Positions 9,246 through 16,291 of a DNA stretch of 64,000 nt are shown here, in pieces. This stretch comes from Trinickia violacea. GTDB taxonomy: Bacteria > Pseudomonadota > Gammaproteobacteria > Burkholderiales > Burkholderiaceae. The DNA is taken from contig NZ_CP040078.1 in the NCBI RefSeq assembly GCF_005280735.1, forward strand, positions 1,550,001 to 1,614,000, written 5' to 3'. How positions within the stretch are numbered: position 1 is the first letter of the stretch; each line of letters opens with the position of its first letter. Position numbers and translations under genes: made by a program. The notes under the pieces were generated by a model that made no database searches, was not told the origin of the DNA, and saw only the letters and a program-made list of their open reading frames with translations.

Positions 9246-10793
9246 TCACGGTTCTCTTGAACCGGATGCCTTTCGTATAGCACGCCGTTTTCGTTTGCGT
9301 GAATTCATCACTTCAGCGATAACCGCGGCAAGACGTTGCGCAGCCGCCTTCATTTGCGCGCTGCTGAATCCCCCGAATCCAAGCACCAGGCCGGGCCGCC
9401 CTGTTCCCGGCGCGAACATCGGCGATACGGCGCGCACAGCCACTCCAGCCCGGGCGGCTAATTCAACCACTGTGCGGTCGTCCACGCCCTCCGCCAGCCA
9501 AAGGACGAGGTGCATGCCCTGATCGCCGGGTTCCAGCCATGCCCAATCCTTGGGGAGCAGCGCTTCGAGCGTTTCTATCAACTGAGCTCGATGGTCGGCG
9601 TACACCGTTCGAACTCGGCGGATGTGGCGCTCCAGATGGCCCTCCGCCATGAAGGCCGCCAGCACGTGCTGGTCAGCGTTCGGCGGATGGCGGTCCATCA
9701 GCACACGCGCACCACAGAAGGCGTCGACCAGCTCATCGGGGACGATCACATAACCGGCCCGCAACGACGGAAACAAGATCTTGCTGAACGTGCCGAGATA
9801 AACCACTCGATCCGGGGCCGATCCCTGCAGCGATGGAAACGGATAGCCCTGGTATCGGAGTTCGCTGTCGTAGTCGTCTTCCACGACCCATGCGTGGCTT
9901 GCACGCGCCCACGCCAGCAGCGCGTTGCGCCGCGCCATGCTCATCGGCATCCCTAACGGATATTGATGCGACGGCGTGACGAACGCAGCCCGGGCATGAG
10001 GCGCCAGCCGGATCCCGGCTTCGACGTCGATGCCTTCGGCGTCGACCGGTACGCGGACCATCGCATCGCGATGCCCGGTACTTTCGAGGATGGCTGTAAT
10101 GCCGCGATAGGCCGGGTTCTCTACCCAGGCTTGATCGCGCGAACCCAATAGCACCTGGCGCGCGAGATAGAGCCCCTGCTGTGTTCCGCTGGTAACGATG
10201 ACCTGATCGGGTTCGCAGCGCACAGAGCGCGACTTGCGCACATAGCCGGCTATCGCTTCACGTAGCGGCAGCGCGCCGAGCGGATCCGTATAACCGGCCG
10301 GCGCTCCGGGTCCCTTGGCGCGCAGACGGTTGCCGAGCCGGCGCCAGATGTCGGCGGGCGCCGTCAACCCTATGGGTACGGAAATCGCGAACGGGACCGG
10401 AGGCAGCGGCCTGAATTCGCGCGCAATCTGCGCAAACGCTGCAGCGGGCTCGGGCAAGCTGGATCGGGCTGTCCGTCGGGGGCCTGCACTTGCACGAGGT
10501 TCGCTTGCCCGATGTGGCTCGGCCAGCGCTTGAGCGACGCGCGTGCCCGCGCCTCCCTTCGATTCCAGAACGCCCTCGGCGATCAACTGCTCGTAGGCGT
10601 CGACCACCGTGCCGCGCGCCATTTGCAGCGACGCCGCCAGCGAGCGCGTGGAAGGCAGCGCATCGCCAGGCTCGATATCGCCTTGGCGCACGGCCTCTCG
10701 CAAGGCCTGCGCCAGCTGGCGGCTCAGGCTGCCAGCCGCGCGGTCCAAGGTGCCGAGAGACGGAATGTCCGCGACCCGGGCCGTTCTCGCCAT
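9246..10793 (-). CDS. MocR-family regulator (GntR winged helix fused to PLP aminotransferase fold)
   Basis: 515 aa. An N-terminal GntR-type winged helix occupies about residues 15-85 (AQALREAVRQGDIEPGDALPSTRSLAASLQMARGTV), followed after a linker by a class I aminotransferase-like domain. That domain carries the PLP-lysine region LGTFSKILFPSLRAGY and SGTQQGLYLARQVLL. MocR proteins sense PLP or a PLP-linked amine and act on a divergent gene. Here the divergent gene encodes a PaiB-like FMN-binding protein, and repeats in the intergenic region look like its binding sites. Confidence 0.93.
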   Translation of the reverse strand: MARTARVADIPSLGTLDRAAGSLSRQLAQALREAVRQGDIEPGDALPSTRSLAASLQMARGTVVDAYEQLIAEGVLESKGGAGTRVAQALAEPHRASEPRASAGPRRTARSSLPEPAAAFAQIAREFRPLPPVPFAISVPIGLTAPADIWRRLGNRLRAKGPGAPAGYTDPLGALPLREAIAGYVRKSRSVRCEPDQVIVTSGTQQGLYLARQVLLGSRDQAWVENPAYRGITAILESTGHRDAMVRVPVDAEGIDVEAGIRLAPHARAAFVTPSHQYPLGMPMSMARRNALLAWARASHAWVVEDDYDSELRYQGYPFPSLQGSAPDRVVYLGTFSKILFPSLRAGYVIVPDELVDAFCGARVLMDRHPPNADQHVLAAFMAEGHLERHIRRVRTVYADHRAQLIETLEALLPKDWAWLEPGDQGMHLVLWLAEGVDDRTVVELAARAGVAVRAVSPMFAPGTGRPGLVLGFGGFSSAQMKAAAQRLAAVIAEVMNSRKRKRRAIRKASGSREP

Positions 10794-10798
10794 AATTC

Positions 10799-10846
10799 TG
10801 GTCCAATAAAAATGGTCTAAACTGGCTCTTTAGGATAAACCAGTTT
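10799..10846. promoter_or_regulatory. Probable MocR operator between the divergent genes
   Basis: Two direct repeats, TGGTCCAA (10799-10806) and TGGTCTAA (10813-10820), are 14 bp apart. They run into an inverted repeat with 7-bp arms AAACTGG (10819-10825) and CCAGTTT (10840-10846). Direct repeats plus an inverted copy near the regulator start are typical of MocR self-regulated divergent promoters. Binding is inferred. Confidence 0.55.
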
Positions 10847-10916
10847 TTCATCAGAATGCGAACAGGAGACGTTCGAAACAGTACCGTTCAACACCTCAAC
10901 ACTTCTTGGAACCAGC

Positions 10917-11555
10917 ATGTACGTACCCGCCCACTTCGATGAGTCCCGCACCGAAATCCTGCACGCGCGCATCGCCGAATATCCATTCGGCACGCTGATC
11001 ACAAATGGGAAAAATGGGCTGGACGCCAATCACATTCCGTTCGAACTGGCATCGGGTGAAGGCGAGCTGGGCGTGCTGCGCGCGCATGTCGCGCGGGCCA
11101 ATCCGGTATGGCAGGACGTCGCGAACGGCGACGAGGTGCTCGTGGTCTTTCGGGCCGGCGATGCCTACATCTCTCCAACCTGGTACCCGAGCAAGCACGA
11201 GTTCCACAAGCAGGTGCCGACCTGGAACTACATCGTCGTCCACGCGTACGGACGCGTCACGGTTCAGGATGACGAGCGATTCGTGCGCGGTCTCGTTGGC
11301 CGGTTGACTCGTACGCACGAGGCCTCGGAAGCCAAGCCCTGGAAGATGGGCGACGCTCCAAGTGACTACATCGATACCCTGCTCAAGTCGATTGTCGGCC
11401 TGCAGATCGACATCACGCGCCTAGTCGGTAAAACCAAGCTCAGCCAGAACAAGGAAGCAAGGGACATTCAGGGCGCGGGCGAAGCGCTCAAGGCGCGCGA
11501 AAACCATCAGATTGCCGACGCGATGCTCGCTCGAGCAGCGGGGAAGCAGGAGTAG
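10917..11555 (+). CDS. FMN-binding negative transcriptional regulator family protein (PaiB-like)
   Basis: 212 aa flavin-reductase-fold protein. It starts MYVPAHFDESRTEILHARI and contains PFGTLITNG, HIPFELASGEGELGVLRAHVARANPVW and FHKQVPTWNYIVVHAYG, all features of the PaiB/DUF447-type family. Despite the family name, a direct DNA-binding role is not shown by the sequence; members may be FMN-dependent enzymes or polyamine-response proteins. It is transcribed away from the MocR gene with shared regulatory repeats, the usual MocR/target arrangement. Confidence 0.88.
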   Translation: MYVPAHFDESRTEILHARIAEYPFGTLITNGKNGLDANHIPFELASGEGELGVLRAHVARANPVWQDVANGDEVLVVFRAGDAYISPTWYPSKHEFHKQVPTWNYIVVHAYGRVTVQDDERFVRGLVGRLTRTHEASEAKPWKMGDAPSDYIDTLLKSIVGLQIDITRLVGKTKLSQNKEARDIQGAGEALKARENHQIADAMLARAAGKQE

Positions 11556-11596
11556 GCGTTACGGTCGACGCGTCGGGCACGCTGACACGTTCGATC

Positions 11597-12583
11597 TCAC
11601 GCGACGTCCACCACGATTTTCCCTCGTGCGGTGGCGTTCGTGATGGCGTCGTAGGCGAGTTCCGCGGATCGCAGGTCGAACCGGCGAGGATCGAGATTCG
11701 GCGTGAGCTTGCCGGCTTCGATCAACCGTGTGGCCTCGCGCAGCATCGCTCCGTGATGCGCGCGATGCATGCCCGTCAGGAGCGGATAGAGGGTGAAGAC
11801 TCCTGAGTACGTCGCTTCTCGAAACGACAGGGGAGCCAGCGCATGCGTACCCCAGCCCAACGCGCTGACGACATGGCCAAAATGCTTGACTGCCGCAAAC
11901 GACGCATCGAGCGAAGGGCCGCCGACGGTGTCGACCACGACGTCGAAGCCTGTGTCCTGCGTCAACGATGCAACGTACTGCTCGACCGATTGCGACCGGT
12001 AGTCGATGGGCGTAGCGCCCAGACGCGTAATGAGATCGTGGTCGCGTGAACTCGCTGTTGCAAAGACCTGCGCGCCGAGTGCGCGCGCCAGTTGCACCGA
12101 GACATGCCCGACACCGCCTGCCCCGCCTTGCACCAGCACAGTTTGGCCCGCTTGCAGATGGGCCCGGTCGACAATGCCGGAATAGGCGGTGATGAACGCG
12201 AGCGGCAGCGCCGCGGATTCACGCATCGACAGATTGGCCGGCTTGATCGCAAGCAGGTCGGCATCGACCGCCGCATACTGGGCCAGCGAGCCCTGAATGC
12301 CACCGACGCCGCCCGTCATACCGTAGACCTCGTCGCCGACATTGAAAGCGGTCACGCCCGGCCCGACGGCATCGACTACGCCAGCCATATCGATGCCGAG
12401 CACCAGCGGGAGCGGATGCTTAGCATGCGCTGCGCTGCCAGCGCGGATCTTGGTGTCGAGGGGATTGAGACCGCTTGCGGCAATGCGTACGCGCACCTGG
12501 CCGTGTGCGGGTTCGGGCATCGAGATTTCAGTCAATTCGAGCGGGCCGTTGTAGCGATTGAGAACGAGCGCCTGCATGGTCAT
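11597..12583 (-). CDS. Zinc-independent alcohol dehydrogenase/quinone oxidoreductase family protein
   Basis: 328 aa MDR-superfamily reductase. The N-terminal GroES-like part includes SGLNPLDTKIRAG, followed by GIDMAGVVDAVG and the nucleotide-binding VLVQGGAGGVGHVSVQLARALGAQV. The GHE zinc-ligand motif of true alcohol dehydrogenases is absent, so an NADPH quinone/enone reductase is the best call. A LysR gene is divergent 84 nt away and the intergenic region holds an inverted repeat. Confidence 0.9.
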   Translation of the reverse strand: MTMQALVLNRYNGPLELTEISMPEPAHGQVRVRIAASGLNPLDTKIRAGSAAHAKHPLPLVLGIDMAGVVDAVGPGVTAFNVGDEVYGMTGGVGGIQGSLAQYAAVDADLLAIKPANLSMRESAALPLAFITAYSGIVDRAHLQAGQTVLVQGGAGGVGHVSVQLARALGAQVFATASSRDHDLITRLGATPIDYRSQSVEQYVASLTQDTGFDVVVDTVGGPSLDASFAAVKHFGHVVSALGWGTHALAPLSFREATYSGVFTLYPLLTGMHRAHHGAMLREATRLIEAGKLTPNLDPRRFDLRSAELAYDAITNATARGKIVVDVA

Positions 12584-12627
12584 AGTGGGTTCCTATCGGG
12601 TTGCTTTCCCGTCGAGCGAACGGGTCA

Positions 12628-12659
12628 ATGCGTTCATCATGATTTATGCTAGAACGCAT
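12628..12659. promoter_or_regulatory. Inverted repeat in the reductase/LysR divergent intergenic region
   Basis: Perfect 8-bp arms ATGCGTTC (12628-12635) and GAACGCAT (12652-12659) are separated by 16 nt and overlap the likely LysR promoter. The size fits a site for a dimer of dimers. It is the only notable symmetry in this short gap. Confidence 0.45.
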
Positions 12660-12667
12660 GTAAATCA

Positions 12668-13564
12668 ATGTTTCTGAACATGAGCCATGCAAAAATGAAT
12701 GAGCCCTACCTGGATTGGGGCGATGTCCGGATCTTTCTGGCGATTGCCCGCTGCGGCACGCTGGGGGCAGCAGCGAAGCGCGTGGGCCAGACCCAGCCCA
12801 CCATGGGGCGCAGGTTGCGTGCACTCGAAGAAGCGCTTGGGCATACGCTGTTCCAGCGCACGAGCGATGGCTTTGTCCTGACGGATGAGGGCGCAGCGGT
12901 GCTTGCCTATGCAGAGCGAATGGAGGAGGAAGCGCTTGGCTTCACGCGCGCGCTCACCGGGAAAGAGACCCAGTTGACCGGACTGCTGCGAGTCTCCTCG
13001 TCGGACTGGTTCGGCATGCACATACTCACGCCGGTGTTCGCGCGCTTTCTGGTTAAGCACCCGGGCATCTCGTTGGAACTCCTCACGGATTCGCGCCTCT
13101 ACAACCTCGCGCGGCGCGAGGCAGATCTGCTGTTCCGAATCACGCCGTTCGACGAACCTGACGTCATCCAGCGCAAGCTGATGCGCATCGACTATGCGTT
13201 GTACGGGCACGTCGATCTCGTCCCGCCGTCACGCGGCGAGGGTGATGGCTACACGCTGATCAGCATGGACAGCGCGTTCGGTTCGCTGCCCGACGTCGAG
13301 TGGGTCAAGCGCATGCTGCCTCGGGCCAGGATCGTGTTCGGCAGCAATAATCGTGGCGTACAGGCACGCATGTGTGCTGAAGGATCTGGCTTCGCCGTGC
13401 TGCCGTGTCCGCTTGGCGATGCGACGCCGGGCATCCGACGGGTCGATTTAGGCGAAGCGCCGCCGGGTCGCGATGTCTGGCTTGGCTTTCACCGTGATTT
13501 ACGTCGCGTCGCGCGACTGCGCGCACTTCTGGATGCAACGATCGATGCACTAGCGAACGTTTGA
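12668..13564 (+). CDS. LysR-family transcriptional regulator
   Basis: 298 aa. The winged helix-turn-helix (GDVRIFLAIARCGTLGAAAKRVGQTQPTMGRRLRALEEALG) lies at about residues 17-53 and the substrate-binding-like domain follows. Alternative starts exist at Met5 and Met10. It probably controls the divergent quinone reductase. Confidence 0.9.
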   Translation: MFLNMSHAKMNEPYLDWGDVRIFLAIARCGTLGAAAKRVGQTQPTMGRRLRALEEALGHTLFQRTSDGFVLTDEGAAVLAYAERMEEEALGFTRALTGKETQLTGLLRVSSSDWFGMHILTPVFARFLVKHPGISLELLTDSRLYNLARREADLLFRITPFDEPDVIQRKLMRIDYALYGHVDLVPPSRGEGDGYTLISMDSAFGSLPDVEWVKRMLPRARIVFGSNNRGVQARMCAEGSGFAVLPCPLGDATPGIRRVDLGEAPPGRDVWLGFHRDLRRVARLRALLDATIDALANV

Positions 13565-13770
13565 GCGAGGCGGGCGACTTGTGCGTCCGCGTGGTCTGCG
13601 TCCGCTTCGCCGGACCGCTTTTCACACAAAGCGACCAGGTTATCGCAGCGATTGTCCTCAAGTGGCGATACGGGATTGCTCAAGCCCCCGGCCGCGCGGG
13701 ATTACTCGTCCGGTAGCCGCCATGACCTTCGTCTCTTGGACGAAAGGGCAGCTGGAAACAAGGCGGCCGA

Positions 13771-15123
13771 TTACTTTGACCCGCCTGCGCCCGAACTGCC
13801 TCCGCCGTGACCGCCCGCGCCCGCACCCGAACCGCCTGCGCCGTGACCGCCCGCACCCGAACTGCCGGCGCCCGAACTGCCTGCGCCCGAACTGCCTGTG
13901 CCGTGACCGCCCGCGCCCGAACTGCCCGCGCCCGAACTGCCCGCGCCCGAACTACCCGCGCCCGAACTGCCTGCGCCCGAACTGCCCGCGCTCGAACTGC
14001 CTGCGCCGGAACTGCCTGTGCCGGAACTGCCTGTGCCGGAACTGCCTGTGCCTGAACTGCCCGCGCCCGAACTACCCGCGCCCGAACTACCCGCGCCCGA
14101 ACTGCCCGCGCTCGAACTGCCTGCGCCGGAACTGCCTGTGCCGGAACTGCCTGTGCCTGAACTGCCGGCGCCCGAACTGCCGGCGCCCGAACTACCCGCG
14201 CCCGAACTACCCGTGCCCGAACTGCCTGCACCCGAACTGCCGGCGCCCGAACTGCCGGCGCCCGAACTGCCCGTGCCCGAACTGCCTGTGCCCGAACTAC
14301 CTGTGCCCGAACTACCTGTGCCCGAACTACCCGTGCCCGAACTACCCGTGCCCGAACTACCTGTGCCCGAACCGCCCGCGCCCAAACTGCCTGCCCCCGA
14401 AGCACCTCCGCCGTGACCGCCTACAGGCTGTCCTTCACCCAACCGCAATGAAGCGGAATTCGGAGAAGGTGCATCGGGGTGATCGACCGAAGCGGAAGAC
14501 ACGGGCGGGGCGAGCTCATCACTGTCACTTGCAGTTCCCTGGGCAGGAGGTGACGATGATTCCGCGACATAACCAGACGAAGACGCTTGTTGCGTCGGAG
14601 ATGTGGGTTGGGTGATCCCAGGCGCATGCGGCGCGATTGCATTCACGTGCGGCGCCGAATGGCGGCGATTCCGTGTGGCGGCATAGCTTGCTTGACCACG
14701 CTCTCGCGTAACCGACTGCGGCGCAGCAGAATCCGGAGTAGGCCCAGCGCGGTAATCGGACGGAGCGGAAGACACAGGCGGGGCCAGCTCAGCACTGGCA
14801 ACCGCGGTTTCGCGAGCGGGAGGCGACGGTGGTAGCGCGACATGACCCGACCAAGACGTGTGTTGTGCTGGCGACGTGGGTCCGATGATCCCGAGCGCCT
14901 GATCAAAGTCGAACCGATCGCCGTACGAGACGATACCCATGACCCCGACAGCCAATGCGCTTGCCGACGCAACCCAAAGCGCAAGGCGTCTGCCCCGCGC
15001 AGGCGGAGCGGCCTTGATGTGTGCATCCGGGCTACCTGCACCCGAATGCGCAAGCTCGGCTTGCCTGAACAGTACAACACGCTTCGGAGCGTTTCGTCTG
15101 ATCCTTCCATTCGCTACGTTCAT
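13771..15123 (-). CDS. Membrane-anchored Gly/Ser/Ala/Thr pentapeptide-repeat protein, unknown function
   Basis: About 450 aa; I do not recognise a family. Layout from ATG 15123: basic N-terminus, one transmembrane helix at about residues 45-66 (ALWVASASALAVGVMGIVS), a Pro/Ser/Ala-rich stalk made of two related ~60-residue blocks, then about 200 residues of GSSGA/GSSGT pentapeptides ending GGSK. The start is supported by AGGGGA 7 nt upstream. The positive-inside rule suggests the repeat part is outside the inner membrane. It stands alone between a rightward LysR gene and a leftward TetR gene. Because the repeat is stop-free in all frames, coding rests on the unique N-terminal half. A surface or periplasmic spacer role is a guess. 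Confidence 0.6.
   Translation of the reverse strand: MNVANGRIRRNAPKRVVLFRQAELAHSGAGSPDAHIKAAPPARGRRLALWVASASALAVGVMGIVSYGDRFDFDQALGIIGPTSPAQHTSWSGHVALPPSPPARETAVASAELAPPVSSAPSDYRAGPTPDSAAPQSVTRERGQASYAATRNRRHSAPHVNAIAPHAPGITQPTSPTQQASSSGYVAESSSPPAQGTASDSDELAPPVSSASVDHPDAPSPNSASLRLGEGQPVGGHGGGASGAGSLGAGGSGTGSSGTGSSGTGSSGTGSSGTGSSGTGSSGTGSSGAGSSGAGSSGAGSSGTGSSGAGSSGAGSSGAGSSGTGSSGTGSSGAGSSSAGSSGAGSSGAGSSGAGSSGTGSSGTGSSGTGSSGAGSSSAGSSGAGSSGAGSSGAGSSGAGSSGAGGHGTGSSGAGSSGAGSSGAGGHGAGGSGAGAGGHGGGSSGAGGSK
13790..14415. repeat. 15-bp minisatellite (about 40 copies) with 120-bp higher-order period
   Basis: Tandem 15-bp units of the form CCCGAACTGCCYGYG, differing at a few positions. Runs of variant units recur exactly 120 bp (8 units) apart, for example the CTCGAACTG unit at about 13991 and again at about 14111 with the same following variants. 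All six frames lack stops across the array. Confidence 0.92.
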
Positions 15124-15556
15124 GTGCTGTCCCCTTGCATTCCGCCACGGCAATCGGAGCGGTGTACCGGGTTTTCTATCGTAGGCCTTTGAGCTATGAA
15201 AACGCTCGCCATCTTCGTGGCCGATCTCGACGGAGTCGCCGACCACAATGCAGGTGGAGCATTCGCTGTGCCTGCTAGGCCGAACCCCAATCGAAGTGTG
15301 AGATCGTGGACATAGCTTGGGCATACGCGTCGACAGAAGATCGCGGAAGCGCTAAACGACGGACTTCGCAAGGCAATCGAAGCGCGGGGGAAAAAGTCTG
15401 CCTACCCAATACCATTCATGTGAAGAAGCCGGGGTGATTTAGCAGCACGAACCGTCGACGTGCTGGCAGGTGGTTGGCTGATGGACGAGGCCGACCAGCT
15501 CCAGCGGCTATCGTCCGAGAGCAGCGCCTGGATCATCGGGCCGATGTCGTTGGGGT
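15124..15556. other. 433-bp gap without a convincing gene
   Basis: It lies upstream of the leftward repeat-protein gene and downstream of the leftward TetR gene. Short open frames exist on both strands (for example 15402-15653 complement) but none has recognisable motifs. The 15124-15200 part should hold the repeat-protein promoter; I see no clear -35/-10 pair. Confidence 0.5.
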
Positions 15557-16228
15557 CTACCGCAAGAGCGACTGCGTTTCCTCCGACGGCTCCGCGGTCA
15601 GCACGCTTTCGAAGGTGTCCATCAAACTGGACACTGCATATTGCGGAGACCAAAGCGTTCCGGAATCCTCATTGTCTCGACTGGCTTCCCAGGCGGCCAA
15701 CGCGGCATTGCCATAGATGCCCACCAGCGACAGCCGGTGATCGACGATCGCCGGCGGAATATCTGAAAGCAGATCACGGAGCAGGGCGTTGCAGCGCTGA
15801 TAGCCCAAATTCCACTTGTTTTCCAAGGCCTCTCGCAAGAACGCGCGATTGTTCAACTGCAGGTTGGCGATCATGCGGATGTATGTCGCCTGCCCGGTGC
15901 GATCCGCCAATTCGAGCATCGGATAGAGCAGCGCGCCCAATACCGCGCGCACGTCGATCCCTCCCTTTGCCTCCAATTTGTCGAGACGAGTTTGACGGTC
16001 CTCGTCGATGAGACGCGCACCGTCGACCACCAGCTCGCGCGCCAACTCCAGCTTGTTCCCGAAGTAGTAGCGCAGCGAGGCGCTGTTTCGCTGCTCCGCA
16101 GCCGAGATGATGTCCTGCACGGACACGCCATCCAATCCGCGCAGCGCGAACAGGCGTTGGGCTTCTTCTTTGAGTCGAGCCCGCGTCTCCGCTCCATCCG
16201 AGCGAAGGGTTTTCCCTGACGTCGTCAT
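15557..16228 (-). CDS. TetR-family transcriptional regulator
   Basis: 223 aa. The N-terminal helix-turn-helix (RLKEEAQRLFALRGLDGVSVQDIISAAEQRNSASLRYYFGNKLELARELV, residues 18-67) is the TetR signature; the C-terminal ligand domain is unassigned. It is divergent from a monooxygenase-esterase gene, and two strong palindromes lie between them, so it most likely represses that gene and itself. Confidence 0.92.
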   Translation of the reverse strand: MTTSGKTLRSDGAETRARLKEEAQRLFALRGLDGVSVQDIISAAEQRNSASLRYYFGNKLELARELVVDGARLIDEDRQTRLDKLEAKGGIDVRAVLGALLYPMLELADRTGQATYIRMIANLQLNNRAFLREALENKWNLGYQRCNALLRDLLSDIPPAIVDHRLSLVGIYGNAALAAWEASRDNEDSGTLWSPQYAVSSLMDTFESVLTAEPSEETQSLLR

Positions 16229-16244
16229 TACTTTACCGTGTCGA

Positions 16245-16277
16245 GTTAATTAACTACACTGGGTTAACTAACCCAGT
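16245..16277. promoter_or_regulatory. Tandem palindromic operator, probable TetR sites
   Basis: Two palindromes 18 bp apart share the core GTTAAYTAAC: GTTAATTAAC (16245-16254, perfect) and a 20-bp element with 9-bp arms ACTGGGTTA/TAACCCAGT (16258-16277). They sit 14 nt upstream of the monooxygenase ATG and 17-50 nt from the TetR start, ideal for repressing both. Confidence 0.75.
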
Positions 16278-16291
16278 AGGAGAAACTTAGC

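Noticed and set aside
13790..14415. Possible CRISPR array
   Set aside because: Units are 15 bp and contiguous with no spacers.
13581..14615. Rightward 344-codon frame and leftward 13680-14405 frame through the minisatellite
   Set aside because: The 15-bp unit has no stops in any frame; these lack a unique coding region or ribosome site, while the 13771-15123 frame has a membrane anchor and stalk.
15402..15653. 83-codon leftward frame downstream of the TetR gene
   Set aside because: Low-complexity Ser-rich translation, no motif, overlaps the TetR gene end.
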